From Ignavibacteriaceae bacterium (GTDB lineage: Bacteria > Bacteroidota > Ignavibacteria > Ignavibacteriales > Ignavibacteriaceae): DNA of 55,893 nt. Of the stretch, positions 7,903 to 18,019 are shown piece after piece. The stretch is taken from assembly GCA_031292455.1 (NCBI GenBank), contig JARLHC010000167.1:1-55893 (forward strand), given 5' to 3'. A model generated the notes under the pieces. It was not told the DNA's origin. It was given only the letters and a program-made list of their open reading frames with translations, and made no database searches. Position 1 is the stretch's first letter. The number at the start of each line of letters is the position of its first letter. The position numbers were made by a program, and so were the translations under genes.

Positions 7903-8862
7903 TTGGCTGACGAAAAATTAACAACCGCTGACACTATCATCGATGAAGAGGAAATAGAATCAACTCCTATTTACCGGAAAAAAAGAATCCTTATCCCCTT
8001 ATTGATCTTTATCTTTATTGGCGTCGCTGCCTGGTACTGGTATATGGGTAATAAGGGCTATGTCTCTACCGATGATGCCTTTATAGATGCCGATAAAGCA
8101 ACTATAAGTTCAAAAATATTAGGTAGGATCGTTGACCTTAAAGTTGCAGAAGGGGATACCGTCAAGATGGGTCAGGTACTCATTCGCCTCGATACCACTG
8201 ACCTTAAGGCTCAGGAAAAACAGTTTGAAGCTGCAACAGCTAGCGCAACTGAAAGTATTACTCTTGCTAAAGTAAATGTCGAAAAAGCTCAGGAAGATTT
8301 TGACAGGGCAAGTAATCAGTATAAGACTAATATAATTACCAAAGAACAGTATGATCACGCTGTTAAAGCTCTCGATGTCGCTAAAGCTGAATATAATATC
8401 TCTTTAACTAAACCCGCTCTCTCTAAATCCCAACAGGAAGTGGTTCTGGCTCAGCTTAAAAATACAACTATCTATTCTCAGATAGATGGAGTTATTGCTA
8501 AACGATGGGTCCTCGAAGGCGATGTTATCCAGCCCGGACAGCCCGTCTATACTATATTCGATACTAAAAATCTCTGGATAACCGCTGAATTTGAAGAAAC
8601 ACGGCTTGCTCTTATTTCTGTCGGTGATGATGTTGAGATTTCTGTCGATGCATTCCCTGGTCAAAAATTTACTGGTAAGGTATTCCAGATCGGCTCAAAT
8701 ACTGCTTCTCAGTTTTCTTTGATTCCCCCTAATAATGCATCTGGAAATTTTACTAAAGTTACTCAGAGAGTCCCTGTTAAAATATCTATCGATAAAGAAA
8801 AAAATAATGTCACTCTCCTCCCGGGTATGTCTGTCGAAGTTAGAGTTAAGGAAAAGAACTAA
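7903..8862 (+). CDS. emrA: EmrA/HlyD-type membrane fusion protein
   Basis: 319 aa periplasmic adaptor linking an inner-membrane MFS pump to a TolC channel. One membrane helix at about 28-47 follows a charged cytoplasmic tail. Then come the half-lipoyl GYVSTDDAFIDADKATISSKILG, an alpha-helical hairpin (coiled coil about 105-160), the second lipoyl half (YSQIDGVIAKRWVLEGDVIQPGQPV) and a beta-barrel. The start is a TTG at 7903 with AAAGGAG upstream; no ATG is suitably placed. It is two bases from emrB. EmrA is the closest characterised relative by architecture. Confidence 0.85.
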   Translation: MADEKLTTADTIIDEEEIESTPIYRKKRILIPLLIFIFIGVAAWYWYMGNKGYVSTDDAFIDADKATISSKILGRIVDLKVAEGDTVKMGQVLIRLDTTDLKAQEKQFEAATASATESITLAKVNVEKAQEDFDRASNQYKTNIITKEQYDHAVKALDVAKAEYNISLTKPALSKSQQEVVLAQLKNTTIYSQIDGVIAKRWVLEGDVIQPGQPVYTIFDTKNLWITAEFEETRLALISVGDDVEISVDAFPGQKFTGKVFQIGSNTASQFSLIPPNNASGNFTKVTQRVPVKISIDKEKNNVTLLPGMSVEVRVKEKN

Positions 8863-8864
8863 GT

Positions 8865-10472
8865 ATGGCAGATAATATTCGGGACAGGTTCATCGGTAAT
8901 ATTCCATCTATGCATCATGAGCATCCCTCTTATAAATGGTGGGTGCTTGCCAATATTATGGTTGGAACTTTCATGGCCGTTCTCGATGCCACTATCGTTA
9001 ATGTTGGATTGAATAAAATGATGACCGCTTTCGGCACTAATGTCGATAAGATAGAATGGGTCCTCACCGCTTACCTGCTTGTGTTTGCTGTTATGCTTCC
9101 TACTTCTGGCTGGGTTGCAGATCATTTTGGCTATAAAAGAACTTACTTCTTTGCCCTCTTCCTTTTCACTGTCGGGTCATTCCTCTGCTCTCTCTCATGG
9201 AGTGAGGATGCATTGATCGGATTCCGGCTCGTTCAGGGTGCAGGCGCCGGATTCCTTATGCCCGTTGGTATGGCTATTATTACAAGAGAATTTCCACCTG
9301 AAAAAAGAGGTATAGCTCTGGGCTTCTGGGGTATCGCCGCCGCTGCTTCTGTCTCCCTGGGACCAATGGTCGGCGGTTATCTGATAGATAACTATAACTG
9401 GCAGGCTATCTTTGATGTTAATGTACCTGTGGGTATTTTCGGTATGATCGCTACCTATTTTATCCAGCGGGAATATAAAACCGAACATACAAGGTCTTTT
9501 GACTTCCTCGGCTTTATATCTATGTCTGTCTTTTTAACTTTTCTCCTCCTCGCTCTATCCAATGGTAATGCAGCATGGAATACCGGCGGCTGGACTTCCG
9601 ATTTTATCCTTACTTGCTTTGGTCTATCAGTTGTAGGACTCGTTATATTCCTTGCTACCGATCTTTCTATTGAACATCCGTTAATTGAACTAAGTCTCCT
9701 TAAAGATTTTAATTTCTCTATTACTAACGGTATCCTGTTTATTTTTGGAATGGGACTGTTCGGAAGCACTTTCCTTCTCCCTCTGTTTTTGCAAAGCTCT
9801 CTTGACTATACTGTCTTGCAGTCTGGTCTTGTCTTCTTTCCGGTTGGAATAATTCAGGCCTTTATGTCTCCTCTTTCCGGATTTTTGTCCGATAAAATTA
9901 ACCCTAAGATTCCTGCTTTTATCGGGATCATCTTATTGGCTTTTTGTCTGTTCCTGAATAGCTACCTCTCCCTTTGGAGCGAACATTCGCAGATAATGAT
10001 CCCCCTTTATATTAGAGGGTTTGCTATGGGAATGATCTTTACCCCCTTAAGTACTATCGCTCTTAGAAATATACCAAGAAAAAAAATGGCCCAGGCCTCT
10101 GGATTATTTAATGTTATCAGGCAGATTGGCGGAAGTTTTGGCGTTGCCATTTTTGGTGCGTTGCTTACAAGAAGGATTATCTTTCATAATGCCTTAAATG
10201 GCGAATCGGTTGATCAGTATTCTGCACAGTATAAAAGTATTCAGTATGGTATGCAGAATTTTGCAATGCGGGCTACAGGAGGCAATGCTGCCGAAGTCAC
10301 CGCTAAAGCTAAAATGCTTATCGGCCAGCATATCGTAAGCCAGTCTTATGTCCAGGCAATAAATGATGATTTCTTTATTGCGGGTGCAATAACTCTATTA
10401 TGCATTATACCGGTGCTTCTGCTAAAAGTTAAAAAGAAAATGAATGGCGAAAAAATAGTTGCTATGGAATAG
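8865..10472 (+). CDS. emrB: EmrB/QacA (DHA2) multidrug efflux MFS transporter
   Basis: 535 aa, consistent with 14 membrane helices of the DHA2 drug:H+ antiporter family. Visible motifs are the early LDATIVNVGL (motif D1 region), motif A GWVADHFGYKRTYF in loop 2-3, and motif C-like GIAAAASVSLGPMVGGYL in helix 5. It exports hydrophobic drugs using the proton gradient, with EmrA and TolC spanning the envelope. It starts two bases after emrA, so the genes are translationally coupled. A long 14th-helix loop near residues 440-490 is normal for EmrB. Confidence 0.9.
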   Translation: MADNIRDRFIGNIPSMHHEHPSYKWWVLANIMVGTFMAVLDATIVNVGLNKMMTAFGTNVDKIEWVLTAYLLVFAVMLPTSGWVADHFGYKRTYFFALFLFTVGSFLCSLSWSEDALIGFRLVQGAGAGFLMPVGMAIITREFPPEKRGIALGFWGIAAAASVSLGPMVGGYLIDNYNWQAIFDVNVPVGIFGMIATYFIQREYKTEHTRSFDFLGFISMSVFLTFLLLALSNGNAAWNTGGWTSDFILTCFGLSVVGLVIFLATDLSIEHPLIELSLLKDFNFSITNGILFIFGMGLFGSTFLLPLFLQSSLDYTVLQSGLVFFPVGIIQAFMSPLSGFLSDKINPKIPAFIGIILLAFCLFLNSYLSLWSEHSQIMIPLYIRGFAMGMIFTPLSTIALRNIPRKKMAQASGLFNVIRQIGGSFGVAIFGALLTRRIIFHNALNGESVDQYSAQYKSIQYGMQNFAMRATGGNAAEVTAKAKMLIGQHIVSQSYVQAINDDFFIAGAITLLCIIPVLLLKVKKKMNGEKIVAME

Positions 10473-10489
10473 CAAAAAGGATAAATTAA

Positions 10490-11788
10490 ATGAAAATCAG
10501 ATTCTTAATACTATATATTCTATTGTTTCTGTCCCAGGGAATTTATTCCCAGAATAAAGGCGTTGCCATCGACCTTAAGAAAGCTGTGGATTTTACTATT
10601 CAAAGATATCCCTTGATTTCACAGCTCAACCGTCAGGTAGATGCGGTGGATGCTAAGGTGGATCAGCTGAAAAGTAATTACCTCCCTTCGGTTGATGCAG
10701 ATCTTTCTTACGCAAGAGTAGGACCTGTCCAGGTATTTCAGTTTGGATCTCTGTCCGCTCAGCTTTATCCTGAAAATAATTACGACGCTCACGTTGGATT
10801 GGGCTATACGGTTTATGATTTCGGCAAAAGGGATGCAATGGTCGACCTCGTAAGTTCTGGTAAGAATACTGCTCTCGATAATGTCGAAATGGCAAAAACT
10901 AACCTTGCCTATCAGGCCGTCCAGGCCTACTATTCAATTCTGTTTCTCCGGGAGAGCCTGAAACTTAAAGATGAACAGATTGCTAACCTTAATACCCATC
11001 TTCAGAATACTACCGATAAGGTTAAAAGCGGTTCAGCTACCGACTTTGATATCCTTACTACCCAGGTTAAGGTAAGCGCAGTTCAGAACCAGAAAATCGA
11101 TATTGAAAATGAAATTAAAAAACAGGAAATTCAGTTGAAGACCTTGATGGGAATGACTCCTGATGCTCCAATAAATGTAGTCGGCGATTTTAATTACACA
11201 AAAATGAGTCAGAATGCCGATTCCCTTGTTATGCTTGCCCTGCACGACAGGAGTGATCTCAAAGTCGCCCGCGATAATGAAATGACTGCTCAGTTTCAGA
11301 GACTAAATGCACGTAAATATGATATGCCCAGTCTTAATTTTCAGTTCGAATATGGGATTAAAAATGGATTTATTCCAAATATTGATGTCCTTCGTGGAAA
11401 TTTTGCCGCAGCGGTAAGTTTCAAATATCCTATTTATAACGGATCTAAAGAAGATGCGCTCGAACAGGAAGCTGATGCTAATATGTCTTCCTCCCGCTCC
11501 CATAGCGATGAGGTTGAATCTAATATAAGATCGGAAGTCACTAAAGCTCTCTCCGATCTCTCTTCCCTCGAAGTCCAGCTTGATAATATAAAAGTTCAGA
11601 TCGATCAGGCAGCTAAATCGGTTGAAAGGTCTGAAATCCAATATAGGGAAGGTACCCTGCGTAATCTCGATTTGCTGGATGCACAGACAAATTTATCCGA
11701 AGCTAAATTGTCCCGGCTGCAGATAATTTTCAGAAATATAATGGCCGACTATTCCCTGCAGCACGCAATAGGTAAAAAAATATGGTAA
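10490..11788 (+). CDS. TolC-family outer-membrane efflux channel (EmrAB operon)
   Basis: 432 aa with a signal peptide (cleavage near YSQ-N at 20). Two repeated OEP domains follow, with long helices rich in Q, N and A and the family element AYYSILFLRESLKL. The C-terminal half repeats it (SEIQYREGTLRNLDLLDAQTNL). It forms the trimeric exit duct for EmrAB. It is the last gene of the operon, 17 bp after emrB, and is followed by a strong terminator at 11832-11859. Confidence 0.88.
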   Translation: MKIRFLILYILLFLSQGIYSQNKGVAIDLKKAVDFTIQRYPLISQLNRQVDAVDAKVDQLKSNYLPSVDADLSYARVGPVQVFQFGSLSAQLYPENNYDAHVGLGYTVYDFGKRDAMVDLVSSGKNTALDNVEMAKTNLAYQAVQAYYSILFLRESLKLKDEQIANLNTHLQNTTDKVKSGSATDFDILTTQVKVSAVQNQKIDIENEIKKQEIQLKTLMGMTPDAPINVVGDFNYTKMSQNADSLVMLALHDRSDLKVARDNEMTAQFQRLNARKYDMPSLNFQFEYGIKNGFIPNIDVLRGNFAAAVSFKYPIYNGSKEDALEQEADANMSSSRSHSDEVESNIRSEVTKALSDLSSLEVQLDNIKVQIDQAAKSVERSEIQYREGTLRNLDLLDAQTNLSEAKLSRLQIIFRNIMADYSLQHAIGKKIW

Positions 11789-11831
11789 TCTTTCTCCCCA
11801 CTTCAAATTGAATCAAAGGAAATCTAAATTA

Positions 11832-11859
11832 AAAAAGCTGCTCATGAAGGCAGCTTTTT
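11832..11859. terminator. Terminator between the two efflux operons
   Basis: AAAAAGCTGC (11832-11841) pairs with GCAGCTTTTT (11850-11859) around an 8-base loop. It is symmetric, so it can serve both the plus-strand EmrAB operon and the minus-strand RND operon that ends at 11877. Confidence 0.85.
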
Positions 11860-11876
11860 CTATATCCGGTATTAAA

Positions 11877-13223
11877 TTACCTTCCTGTAACTTGCAGGTA
11901 GGTGGTTTTCTTTACTATGTAATTTGCTTTGGAATCTATTAGCTGATCTTCTGTATTCTGGAATAATGCCCGCGCTTCTAATAGGTCGGATACATTAATT
12001 AAACCATTCTTATATCCGTCTTCATTTACTTTCACGTTCTCTTCTGCCTGCAATTTTGATTCCTCACTCAGCAGGTATTGTCTGTATGCATTTGTAAAAT
12101 CCTGCCATGCTTTTTCCATTTGCAGTATCAGTAGCTCTGAGTTGTTCTTGAAGTCGTTTTCGGTTATCTCTTCTTTGATGTTTCTTTCCTGTAACTCGTG
12201 CGATCCGCCCCACCAGCCGGATATTGGGACCGACACTGTTCCGAATAACATCCCTACAGTTCTTTCTTTCCCCTCGTCCAGCTTCATATACAGACCGCTT
12301 AAACCGACACCCGCTTGCGGCAAATATTCACCCCGCTTCATTTTGGTCTGTAGATTCTCTGCCTCAACCGATATTTCAAGCAGGCTGTACTCGCTCCTGT
12401 TCTTCAATGCCTCCTTGCTTTCTACATAATAATTCTGCGGGATATCCTTTATGGCTAATGTATCTTTTAAAGTGAGTGCCGAATCATATGGGACTCCAAT
12501 ATATTGACAGAAAGCCATCTTGGCTAACTTTTTACCATTATCAAGTTTTGATTTATTCAGAAGTACTTCGCTTAATTTAAGTTTCACTTTTAATACGTCG
12601 TTCTTCATTACTAATCCCGATTTATATGAATCTTCAACAATGCTTAAAAGACTTACTAATAATTCCTCATATTTATCTATTGTCTTGCTCTTTTCATTAA
12701 GTGATACTATCTGCCAGTATTGTTCTTCTGTTTTTAAGAGTATCTCATCCTTTGATAATTTGTCTTTTAATTCAGAGACCCGTTCGCCAATAGAAGCAAG
12801 TTTATTACCATAAATAATTCTCCCCCCCGTAAATACGGGTTGAACGGCATTGATAAAACCGATTGTACCCTTTCTCATCATTCCCATTGTAGAACTCGGA
12901 AAATATGCATATTGTGTGGTGCTCCCAAGATTGGCTGGATTGCCGTCATATACCGGAAGGTCTCCCCCCTGGGTCTGGATCTCCATTAGATCTTTCTGTG
13001 CACTCCACATAAGCCCTCCGGCACTTATGCTTGGAAAGTAATTTGTCAGCGCTGACTTCCTTACCTGCCGAGCTGCTTCGATTTCTAACCGGCTGTTCTT
13101 GCTTTTAGAATTATTCTGTAATGCAAGTTGCTTGCATTCATCAAGCGTCATTACTTGTTGTGCGAATAGGGGATTGATGATCAAACTTATTATCATCGCT
13201 ATATAAAAATATACTCTGCTCAT
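11877..13223 (-). CDS. TolC-family outer-membrane efflux channel (RND operon)
   Basis: 448 aa with a signal peptide ending FAQ-Q at about 21. It has two OEP domains; the first opens with MTLDECKQLALQNNSKSKNSRLEIEAARQVRKSALTNYFPS, trimmed here to the usual family start, and the second contains YKNGLINVSDLLEARALFQNT. It is the outer channel of the tripartite RND pump. It is the last gene of its operon; its ATG overlaps the TGA of the permease gene (ATGA), and AGGAGG inside the permease end serves as ribosome site. Confidence 0.87.
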   Translation of the reverse strand: MSRVYFYIAMIISLIINPLFAQQVMTLDECKQLALQNNSKSKNSRLEIEAARQVRKSALTNYFPSISAGGLMWSAQKDLMEIQTQGGDLPVYDGNPANLGSTTQYAYFPSSTMGMMRKGTIGFINAVQPVFTGGRIIYGNKLASIGERVSELKDKLSKDEILLKTEEQYWQIVSLNEKSKTIDKYEELLVSLLSIVEDSYKSGLVMKNDVLKVKLKLSEVLLNKSKLDNGKKLAKMAFCQYIGVPYDSALTLKDTLAIKDIPQNYYVESKEALKNRSEYSLLEISVEAENLQTKMKRGEYLPQAGVGLSGLYMKLDEGKERTVGMLFGTVSVPISGWWGGSHELQERNIKEEITENDFKNNSELLILQMEKAWQDFTNAYRQYLLSEESKLQAEENVKVNEDGYKNGLINVSDLLEARALFQNTEDQLIDSKANYIVKKTTYLQVTGR

Positions 13224-16200
13224 ACTGCCTCCTCTGCTTCCACTTTCTCAAAGTCTGTTCTGTGGAAAAGATAATAGAGTACCGGGATTATCAGTAAGGA
13301 TAAAACTACAGCAAATATTAATCCGAAACATATTACGGATCCAAGAGGACCCCATAACGGTGACCGGCTGATTATCATTGGAATAACCCCTACTGCGGCT
13401 GCTGCCGATGTCAGGAATATAGGACGCATCCTTCTCTTCGCCGCTGAAATTGCCGCTTCTTCCAGTGTGTGCCCATGCTCATGCCGGAGCTCTTCCGCAT
13501 ATGATACATATATTATTCCGTTACGTACAACTATCCCCATTAAACTTATTATCCCCATCAGTGCTGTTACCCCGAATGCATATCCCGTTAATTGTACTCC
13601 CAATGCCGCACCGAATATGCTTAATGGCATTGTCATCATAATAAGTAAAACAGTCTTTAGGTTCCGGAACTGGAATAAAAGAATTATGAATGTTATTGCA
13701 ATAGATACAACCATCGCATAATAAACCGGGGTGATTTCTTCAACTCCAAGTTCATATTCGCCTCCGTACTTAATTGATACTCCTGGTGGCAGTTTTATTT
13801 TGTCAATAAGTGGACGCATCTTATTAAATATTTTTGATGAGTATATCCCCCTCTCTGCATCCATTAAAACTGTAATTGTTGGAACTCCGTTACGTCTGGG
13901 AATTTCACCTTCAGTCCATTCCGGTTTCACATCTGCCAGTTGCCTTACCTGTACTGCCGAAATAAGATATGGTGAGGTTACATATTGATTCATAATATCA
14001 TCAACATTTGTTTTGGTCTTTTTATCAACCTTTAGATTTACATTAACCGGGTAATCATTCTCCCAGATTGTCGAAACTGGAAAACCTTTTGTCCCGACCA
14101 TTAGTGAATAATCCAGTATCTGTTTTGAATAACCGAGACGGCTTACTTCATCTTGTTTGAGATCAAGCGTCACTCCCTGTAGCGGTTGGTCACAGTCAGT
14201 CCTTATCCATTGAGCACCTTTCATGCTTCGCATTATTTCGGATACCTGGGCGGCCGTTTGCTTTAACGTAGAAATGCTGTCACCCGATATCCTTACTTCA
14301 ATAGGTGCTTTACTGTTCGACATTTCTAACTGCTTCCACTTAACATAAGCGTTCGGATTATAATCGCTGTATTTTTTACTGTATTCATTTAGAATATCCC
14401 TGGCTTCTTCACTCGATTCCGTTATTACAAGCAGCTGCCCGTAATGTTTTGCCGGAAAGTTTGGCGCATATAAAGTGTTGAACCTTGGAGAACTTGTGCC
14501 TACGAAAGAAGCTACTTCTTTTATACGCTTGTCATTCTTTAGCAATTTTTCTATCTCTCTCATTACAAGATCCGTCTGATGCAGTGAACTTCCTGCAGGA
14601 AGATATACCTCTACTGCAAATTGGTTCCTCTCAAATGCAGGGAATGTCTGCTGGGGGATGATGGCTAAGAGGATTAATCCAACCACGAAGGATAATCCGC
14701 CGGTAATTACTACATTCCTTTTATTCCTGAATGACTTCTCAAGAATTCTGTCATAAAAAGCTTGTATCCGCATTAAGAATCTGCTTTTTATCCCTTTGTC
14801 GCCTTCTCCTTTTATTCCATGTTTAATAAATATATAACACAATAAAGGAACCATTACTACCGAGACAATAAGCGATATAGTCAGTGCATAAGTTATGGTT
14901 AGCGGTAATGATCTCACGAAATCTCCTGCAAGGCCGTTCATAAGCATTGCCATCGGTACAAAACAAAAAATAAGTATTAAGGTCGCCGAAAAAACCGATC
15001 CGAAAAGATCAGTTACGCTCTGGGAAGCAGCATCATGCGGCGAAATCCCGTTATCAAGTTTTTCAACATAATTATCTATGATTACTATTGCATTGTCTAC
15101 CACCATCCCAAGTACTATGATTAATCCTGCGAGTGATACAGTCTGAAGGTCTACCCCGGTTACCCACATGAACCCTAATGTTATGAGGATTGAAATAGGA
15201 ATTGCCGATGCCGCTACAAGCGCTACTCTTCTTGGAAGAAGCAGAACAGTTACCATGATTACCGAAAATATTGCTAACCCGAATTCTTTTAGAAAATTAT
15301 ATATTGATTTGGAAACAAAATCCGGCATGTCGGAAATAACCCCTGCATGTACATCAGGAGGGACTTCATTTGTAAATTTGTCTATCTCTTTTTTTACTTC
15401 ATCCCCATACTGCACTATATTATGACCGGGTAGCATCTCAAGGGAAACTATTAAGCATTTCTTTCCGTTCAGCCGTATGTACGAATCCGGCTCTTCATAT
15501 TCCCTTACAACTTTTGCTACATCTTTAACCCTTATAACAGTCCCGGTTGGATCAGAAAATATTATCTGGTTGGCAATGTCGCTTTCCGTTTTATAACCCG
15601 ATGGAATATGTATGGGTCTTATAAACTTTCCATCATCTATCTCCCCTGCATAGTTTACCGTCCCCTGCGGCTTCAGCGCTGCAAATATCAAAAGCGGCTT
15701 TATACCGTAATTTGTCAGCTTCGCGTCATCCACATATACATTAATCTCTTCCTTCTGTAAGCCAAAATGCTTCACTCTCGAAGTTGAAGGTATCTTTCTT
15801 ACACCGTCTTCAAACTTCTCAATATACTTTTCCAGTTCCTTGTATGATTTAGTCTCCGATTCAACTGCAAGCAGGATCGCTGATGTATTTCCGAAATCAT
15901 CATCTGCCGATAAAGACATGACTCCTGAAGGTAGCTGTCCCTTGAAATCATTAAGCCCAAGTCTTAGCTTTGCCCAAAATGCTTTGGGATCTTCCTCTTT
16001 CTTTTGTACTTCAACATAAATTACCATTACATTCTCTTTGGAGATTGAATGGGTCTTCTCTTTGTCTACCGCTTCGAATTGGAATAAGTAATTCTCTACT
16101 TTTTTAGTCAGCTGCTCTTCTACCTGCTGGGATGTTGCCCCTGGAAATATCCCTATTATCAATCCCTGCCGTATTTTAAATTCGGGGAATTCATCACGCG

Positions 16201-16309
16201 GCATTTGAATCAGTGCCACAACTCCCAGTAGTACAAGTATGCTTGTTGCTACTATTATGAATTGTTTATAATGAAGTATTATCTCTATTAACGTGCGTTT
16301 GGTTTTCAT
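13220..16309 (-). CDS. RND efflux permease (AcrB/MdtC/CusA superfamily)
   Basis: 1029 aa, the usual size for HAE-type RND pumps: twelve membrane helices and two large periplasmic loops. Helix 4 carries the proton-relay segment GMVVDNAIVIIDNY, with one Asp where AcrB has two, as in many HAE members. Helix 1 is followed by the typical RxEFPEF...GATSQQVE region, and the second half carries the LMGIISLMGIVVRNGI block. The CusA methionine ladder for metals is not evident, so drugs, bile-type compounds or lipids are more likely substrates. It is the middle gene between the adaptor and the tolC homologue. Confidence 0.9.
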   Translation of the reverse strand: MKTKRTLIEIILHYKQFIIVATSILVLLGVVALIQMPRDEFPEFKIRQGLIIGIFPGATSQQVEEQLTKKVENYLFQFEAVDKEKTHSISKENVMVIYVEVQKKEEDPKAFWAKLRLGLNDFKGQLPSGVMSLSADDDFGNTSAILLAVESETKSYKELEKYIEKFEDGVRKIPSTSRVKHFGLQKEEINVYVDDAKLTNYGIKPLLIFAALKPQGTVNYAGEIDDGKFIRPIHIPSGYKTESDIANQIIFSDPTGTVIRVKDVAKVVREYEEPDSYIRLNGKKCLIVSLEMLPGHNIVQYGDEVKKEIDKFTNEVPPDVHAGVISDMPDFVSKSIYNFLKEFGLAIFSVIMVTVLLLPRRVALVAASAIPISILITLGFMWVTGVDLQTVSLAGLIIVLGMVVDNAIVIIDNYVEKLDNGISPHDAASQSVTDLFGSVFSATLILIFCFVPMAMLMNGLAGDFVRSLPLTITYALTISLIVSVVMVPLLCYIFIKHGIKGEGDKGIKSRFLMRIQAFYDRILEKSFRNKRNVVITGGLSFVVGLILLAIIPQQTFPAFERNQFAVEVYLPAGSSLHQTDLVMREIEKLLKNDKRIKEVASFVGTSSPRFNTLYAPNFPAKHYGQLLVITESSEEARDILNEYSKKYSDYNPNAYVKWKQLEMSNSKAPIEVRISGDSISTLKQTAAQVSEIMRSMKGAQWIRTDCDQPLQGVTLDLKQDEVSRLGYSKQILDYSLMVGTKGFPVSTIWENDYPVNVNLKVDKKTKTNVDDIMNQYVTSPYLISAVQVRQLADVKPEWTEGEIPRRNGVPTITVLMDAERGIYSSKIFNKMRPLIDKIKLPPGVSIKYGGEYELGVEEITPVYYAMVVSIAITFIILLFQFRNLKTVLLIMMTMPLSIFGAALGVQLTGYAFGVTALMGIISLMGIVVRNGIIYVSYAEELRHEHGHTLEEAAISAAKRRMRPIFLTSAAAAVGVIPMIISRSPLWGPLGSVICFGLIFAVVLSLLIIPVLYYLFHRTDFEKVEAEEAV

Positions 16310-16327
16310 AAATCTGTCTTTCCCTCT

Positions 16328-17374
16328 TTATTTGTTAGCGATATGAACTAATGAATTGTCCGCAAGTTTTTGCTGGCCGGTAATAACAATCTCCTCTCCC
16401 TCCTTCAGCCCGCCTGTAATTTCAACTCCGTCTCTTAGAAGTTTTCCCGTTCCGACATATCTTCTGTTGGCTCTATTTTGTGCTGTGTTTATTGCATAAA
16501 CAAAACTTTTCCCGGTTTCATCATTCATGACCGCCCTGCTGGGAACGACTATTCCATTCTTATTCCTGGTATTATTTAATGTAACCTTGCAGATCATTCC
16601 CGGTTTTATCTCTCTCTTCCCGTTCGCAATCCCTATCTTGATCTTATATGTGTGCGCTATCGGATTTGCAAGTACTCCGATTTCTTCTACTGTTCCTGTA
16701 AATTCTGCATCGTCTAAAGCTGCAATTTTAATTTCAGATTTGGATCCTTTCTTAATTGATGATATTTCATTTTCTGATATTGATATAAGTGCAAATACCT
16801 TCTCGATTTTTACAATAGTGATAGATGTTATATTGGGTATTGCTTCCATCCCGGGATCAATGGCACGCTTTCCTATAACCCCGTCAATCGGAGAATAAAG
16901 TTTGCAGTCATCCAGATTCTTCTTTGCTATCCCTAATGCCGATTTTGCTTGCTGAAGACTGGTTTCAACTTCTACTATTTTTATTTCCGGTAGGTTGCCG
17001 TTTTTATACATCGGCAATAATCTCTTATATGCATCCTCAGCCTGTTTCTCCAACGCTAAAGACATTTCGTAAGCATTCTTGTAACTTTCATTATTAAGCT
17101 CTGCAAGTGCTTGTCCCTTTTTTATAAAATCTCCTTCGGAAACAAATACCCGGGATACATTCCCTATCGTAGAAAAACTTAGTGGTATCGATTCTGATTC
17201 CTCAATCGTTCCGCTGTATGCAAATTCTTCGTTGGCGGCTGCTCCTTTTACCTGTATAATATCAACGTCTGTTACTCTGCTTTGTGGTGAATTTTCTGCC
17301 TTCCCTGAACAACCGGTTATGGTATAGATCATTCCGATTGTTAATAAGCCGATTAAAAATTTATATTGTTTCAT
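16328..17374 (-). CDS. RND periplasmic adaptor lipoprotein
   Basis: 348 aa membrane fusion protein. A lipobox (ITGC, Cys22) shows lipid anchoring to the membrane. Family order follows: lipoyl half with SFSTIGNVSRVFVSEGDFIKKGQ, a helical hairpin around 90-140, the second lipoyl half CKLYSPIDGVIGKRAIDPGMEA, beta-barrel, and membrane-proximal domain. AAGGAAT precedes the ATG. It is the second gene of the tetR-MFP-RND-tolC operon, 61 bp after tetR and 18 bp before the permease. It recruits TolC to the pump. Confidence 0.9.
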   Translation of the reverse strand: MKQYKFLIGLLTIGMIYTITGCSGKAENSPQSRVTDVDIIQVKGAAANEEFAYSGTIEESESIPLSFSTIGNVSRVFVSEGDFIKKGQALAELNNESYKNAYEMSLALEKQAEDAYKRLLPMYKNGNLPEIKIVEVETSLQQAKSALGIAKKNLDDCKLYSPIDGVIGKRAIDPGMEAIPNITSITIVKIEKVFALISISENEISSIKKGSKSEIKIAALDDAEFTGTVEEIGVLANPIAHTYKIKIGIANGKREIKPGMICKVTLNNTRNKNGIVVPSRAVMNDETGKSFVYAINTAQNRANRRYVGTGKLLRDGVEITGGLKEGEEIVITGQQKLADNSLVHIANK

Positions 17375-17435
17375 ACTTTATTCCTTGTGTAATTAGACTG
17401 ATTTCGTATTTGAGTCGAAGGATGGGTAAAAAATT

Positions 17436-18008
17436 TTATAACCCTTCTGTTATTAAACTTGTTATGATGTCAATTTTTTCTTCATCATCCATTTCAAGGA
17501 AAAGATATAACTCAAGTCCGCGGATAATTCCTACAATTACATTAGCAGCCTTATCAAGCTGCTCTTCCTTTAAAAAATTGAATTCATTTGAATTTATTCC
17601 CTGCTTTAATATTTCTTTTACTATCGCTTCCTCTCTGTTGTCCAGTTGTTTCCGGATCTTATCAATAAATTTTGTGTTTCCTTTTATTTCTCCCTTTACC
17701 AGCGGGTATATACTTGTAGTTTTTTTTATCTCTGTTAAAGTAATGGCAATATATCTTTTCAGTTTTTCTTTTGGTGATTTTATTTGTTCAATAATCGCTC
17801 TTACTCTTATGGCAATATTATTAAGTTCCTCGTTTGTAGCTGCCTCGAATATTTCTTCCTTACTCTTGTAGTAATAATAAAGCGTACTCTTTCCTTTTCC
17901 TGCATCATGTGCAATATCTTCCATCGTCGTTTTGTTCAATCCCCATTTCTGGAATACATGTTTTGCTGCCAGAAGGATCGCTTTCTTTATTTCATCATCT
18001 TTATTCAT
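17436..18008 (-). CDS. TetR-family repressor of the RND operon
   Basis: 190 aa. The N-terminal HTH (KAILLAAKHVFQKWGLNKTTMEDIAHDAGKGKSTLYYYYKSKEEIFEA region) spans about 8-55. The C-terminal domain is helical and unassigned. It heads the RND operon. A GAC-N15-GTC site lies between its promoter and start codon. The other pump's TetR has the same site spacing, so the two repressors may see related DNA. Ligand unknown. Confidence 0.85.
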   Translation of the reverse strand: MNKDDEIKKAILLAAKHVFQKWGLNKTTMEDIAHDAGKGKSTLYYYYKSKEEIFEAATNEELNNIAIRVRAIIEQIKSPKEKLKRYIAITLTEIKKTTSIYPLVKGEIKGNTKFIDKIRKQLDNREEAIVKEILKQGINSNEFNFLKEEQLDKAANVIVGIIRGLELYLFLEMDDEEKIDIITSLITEGL

Positions 18009-18019
18009 TTATTATATCA

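Noticed and set aside
12142-13988. Several plus-strand open frames of 60-97 codons
   Set aside because: All are antisense to the TolC and RND permease genes and lack ribosome sites.
17284-17871. Plus-strand 195-codon open frame
   Set aside because: Antisense to the TetR and adaptor genes, which have clear domains; Ser/Ile-rich translation typical of a shadow.
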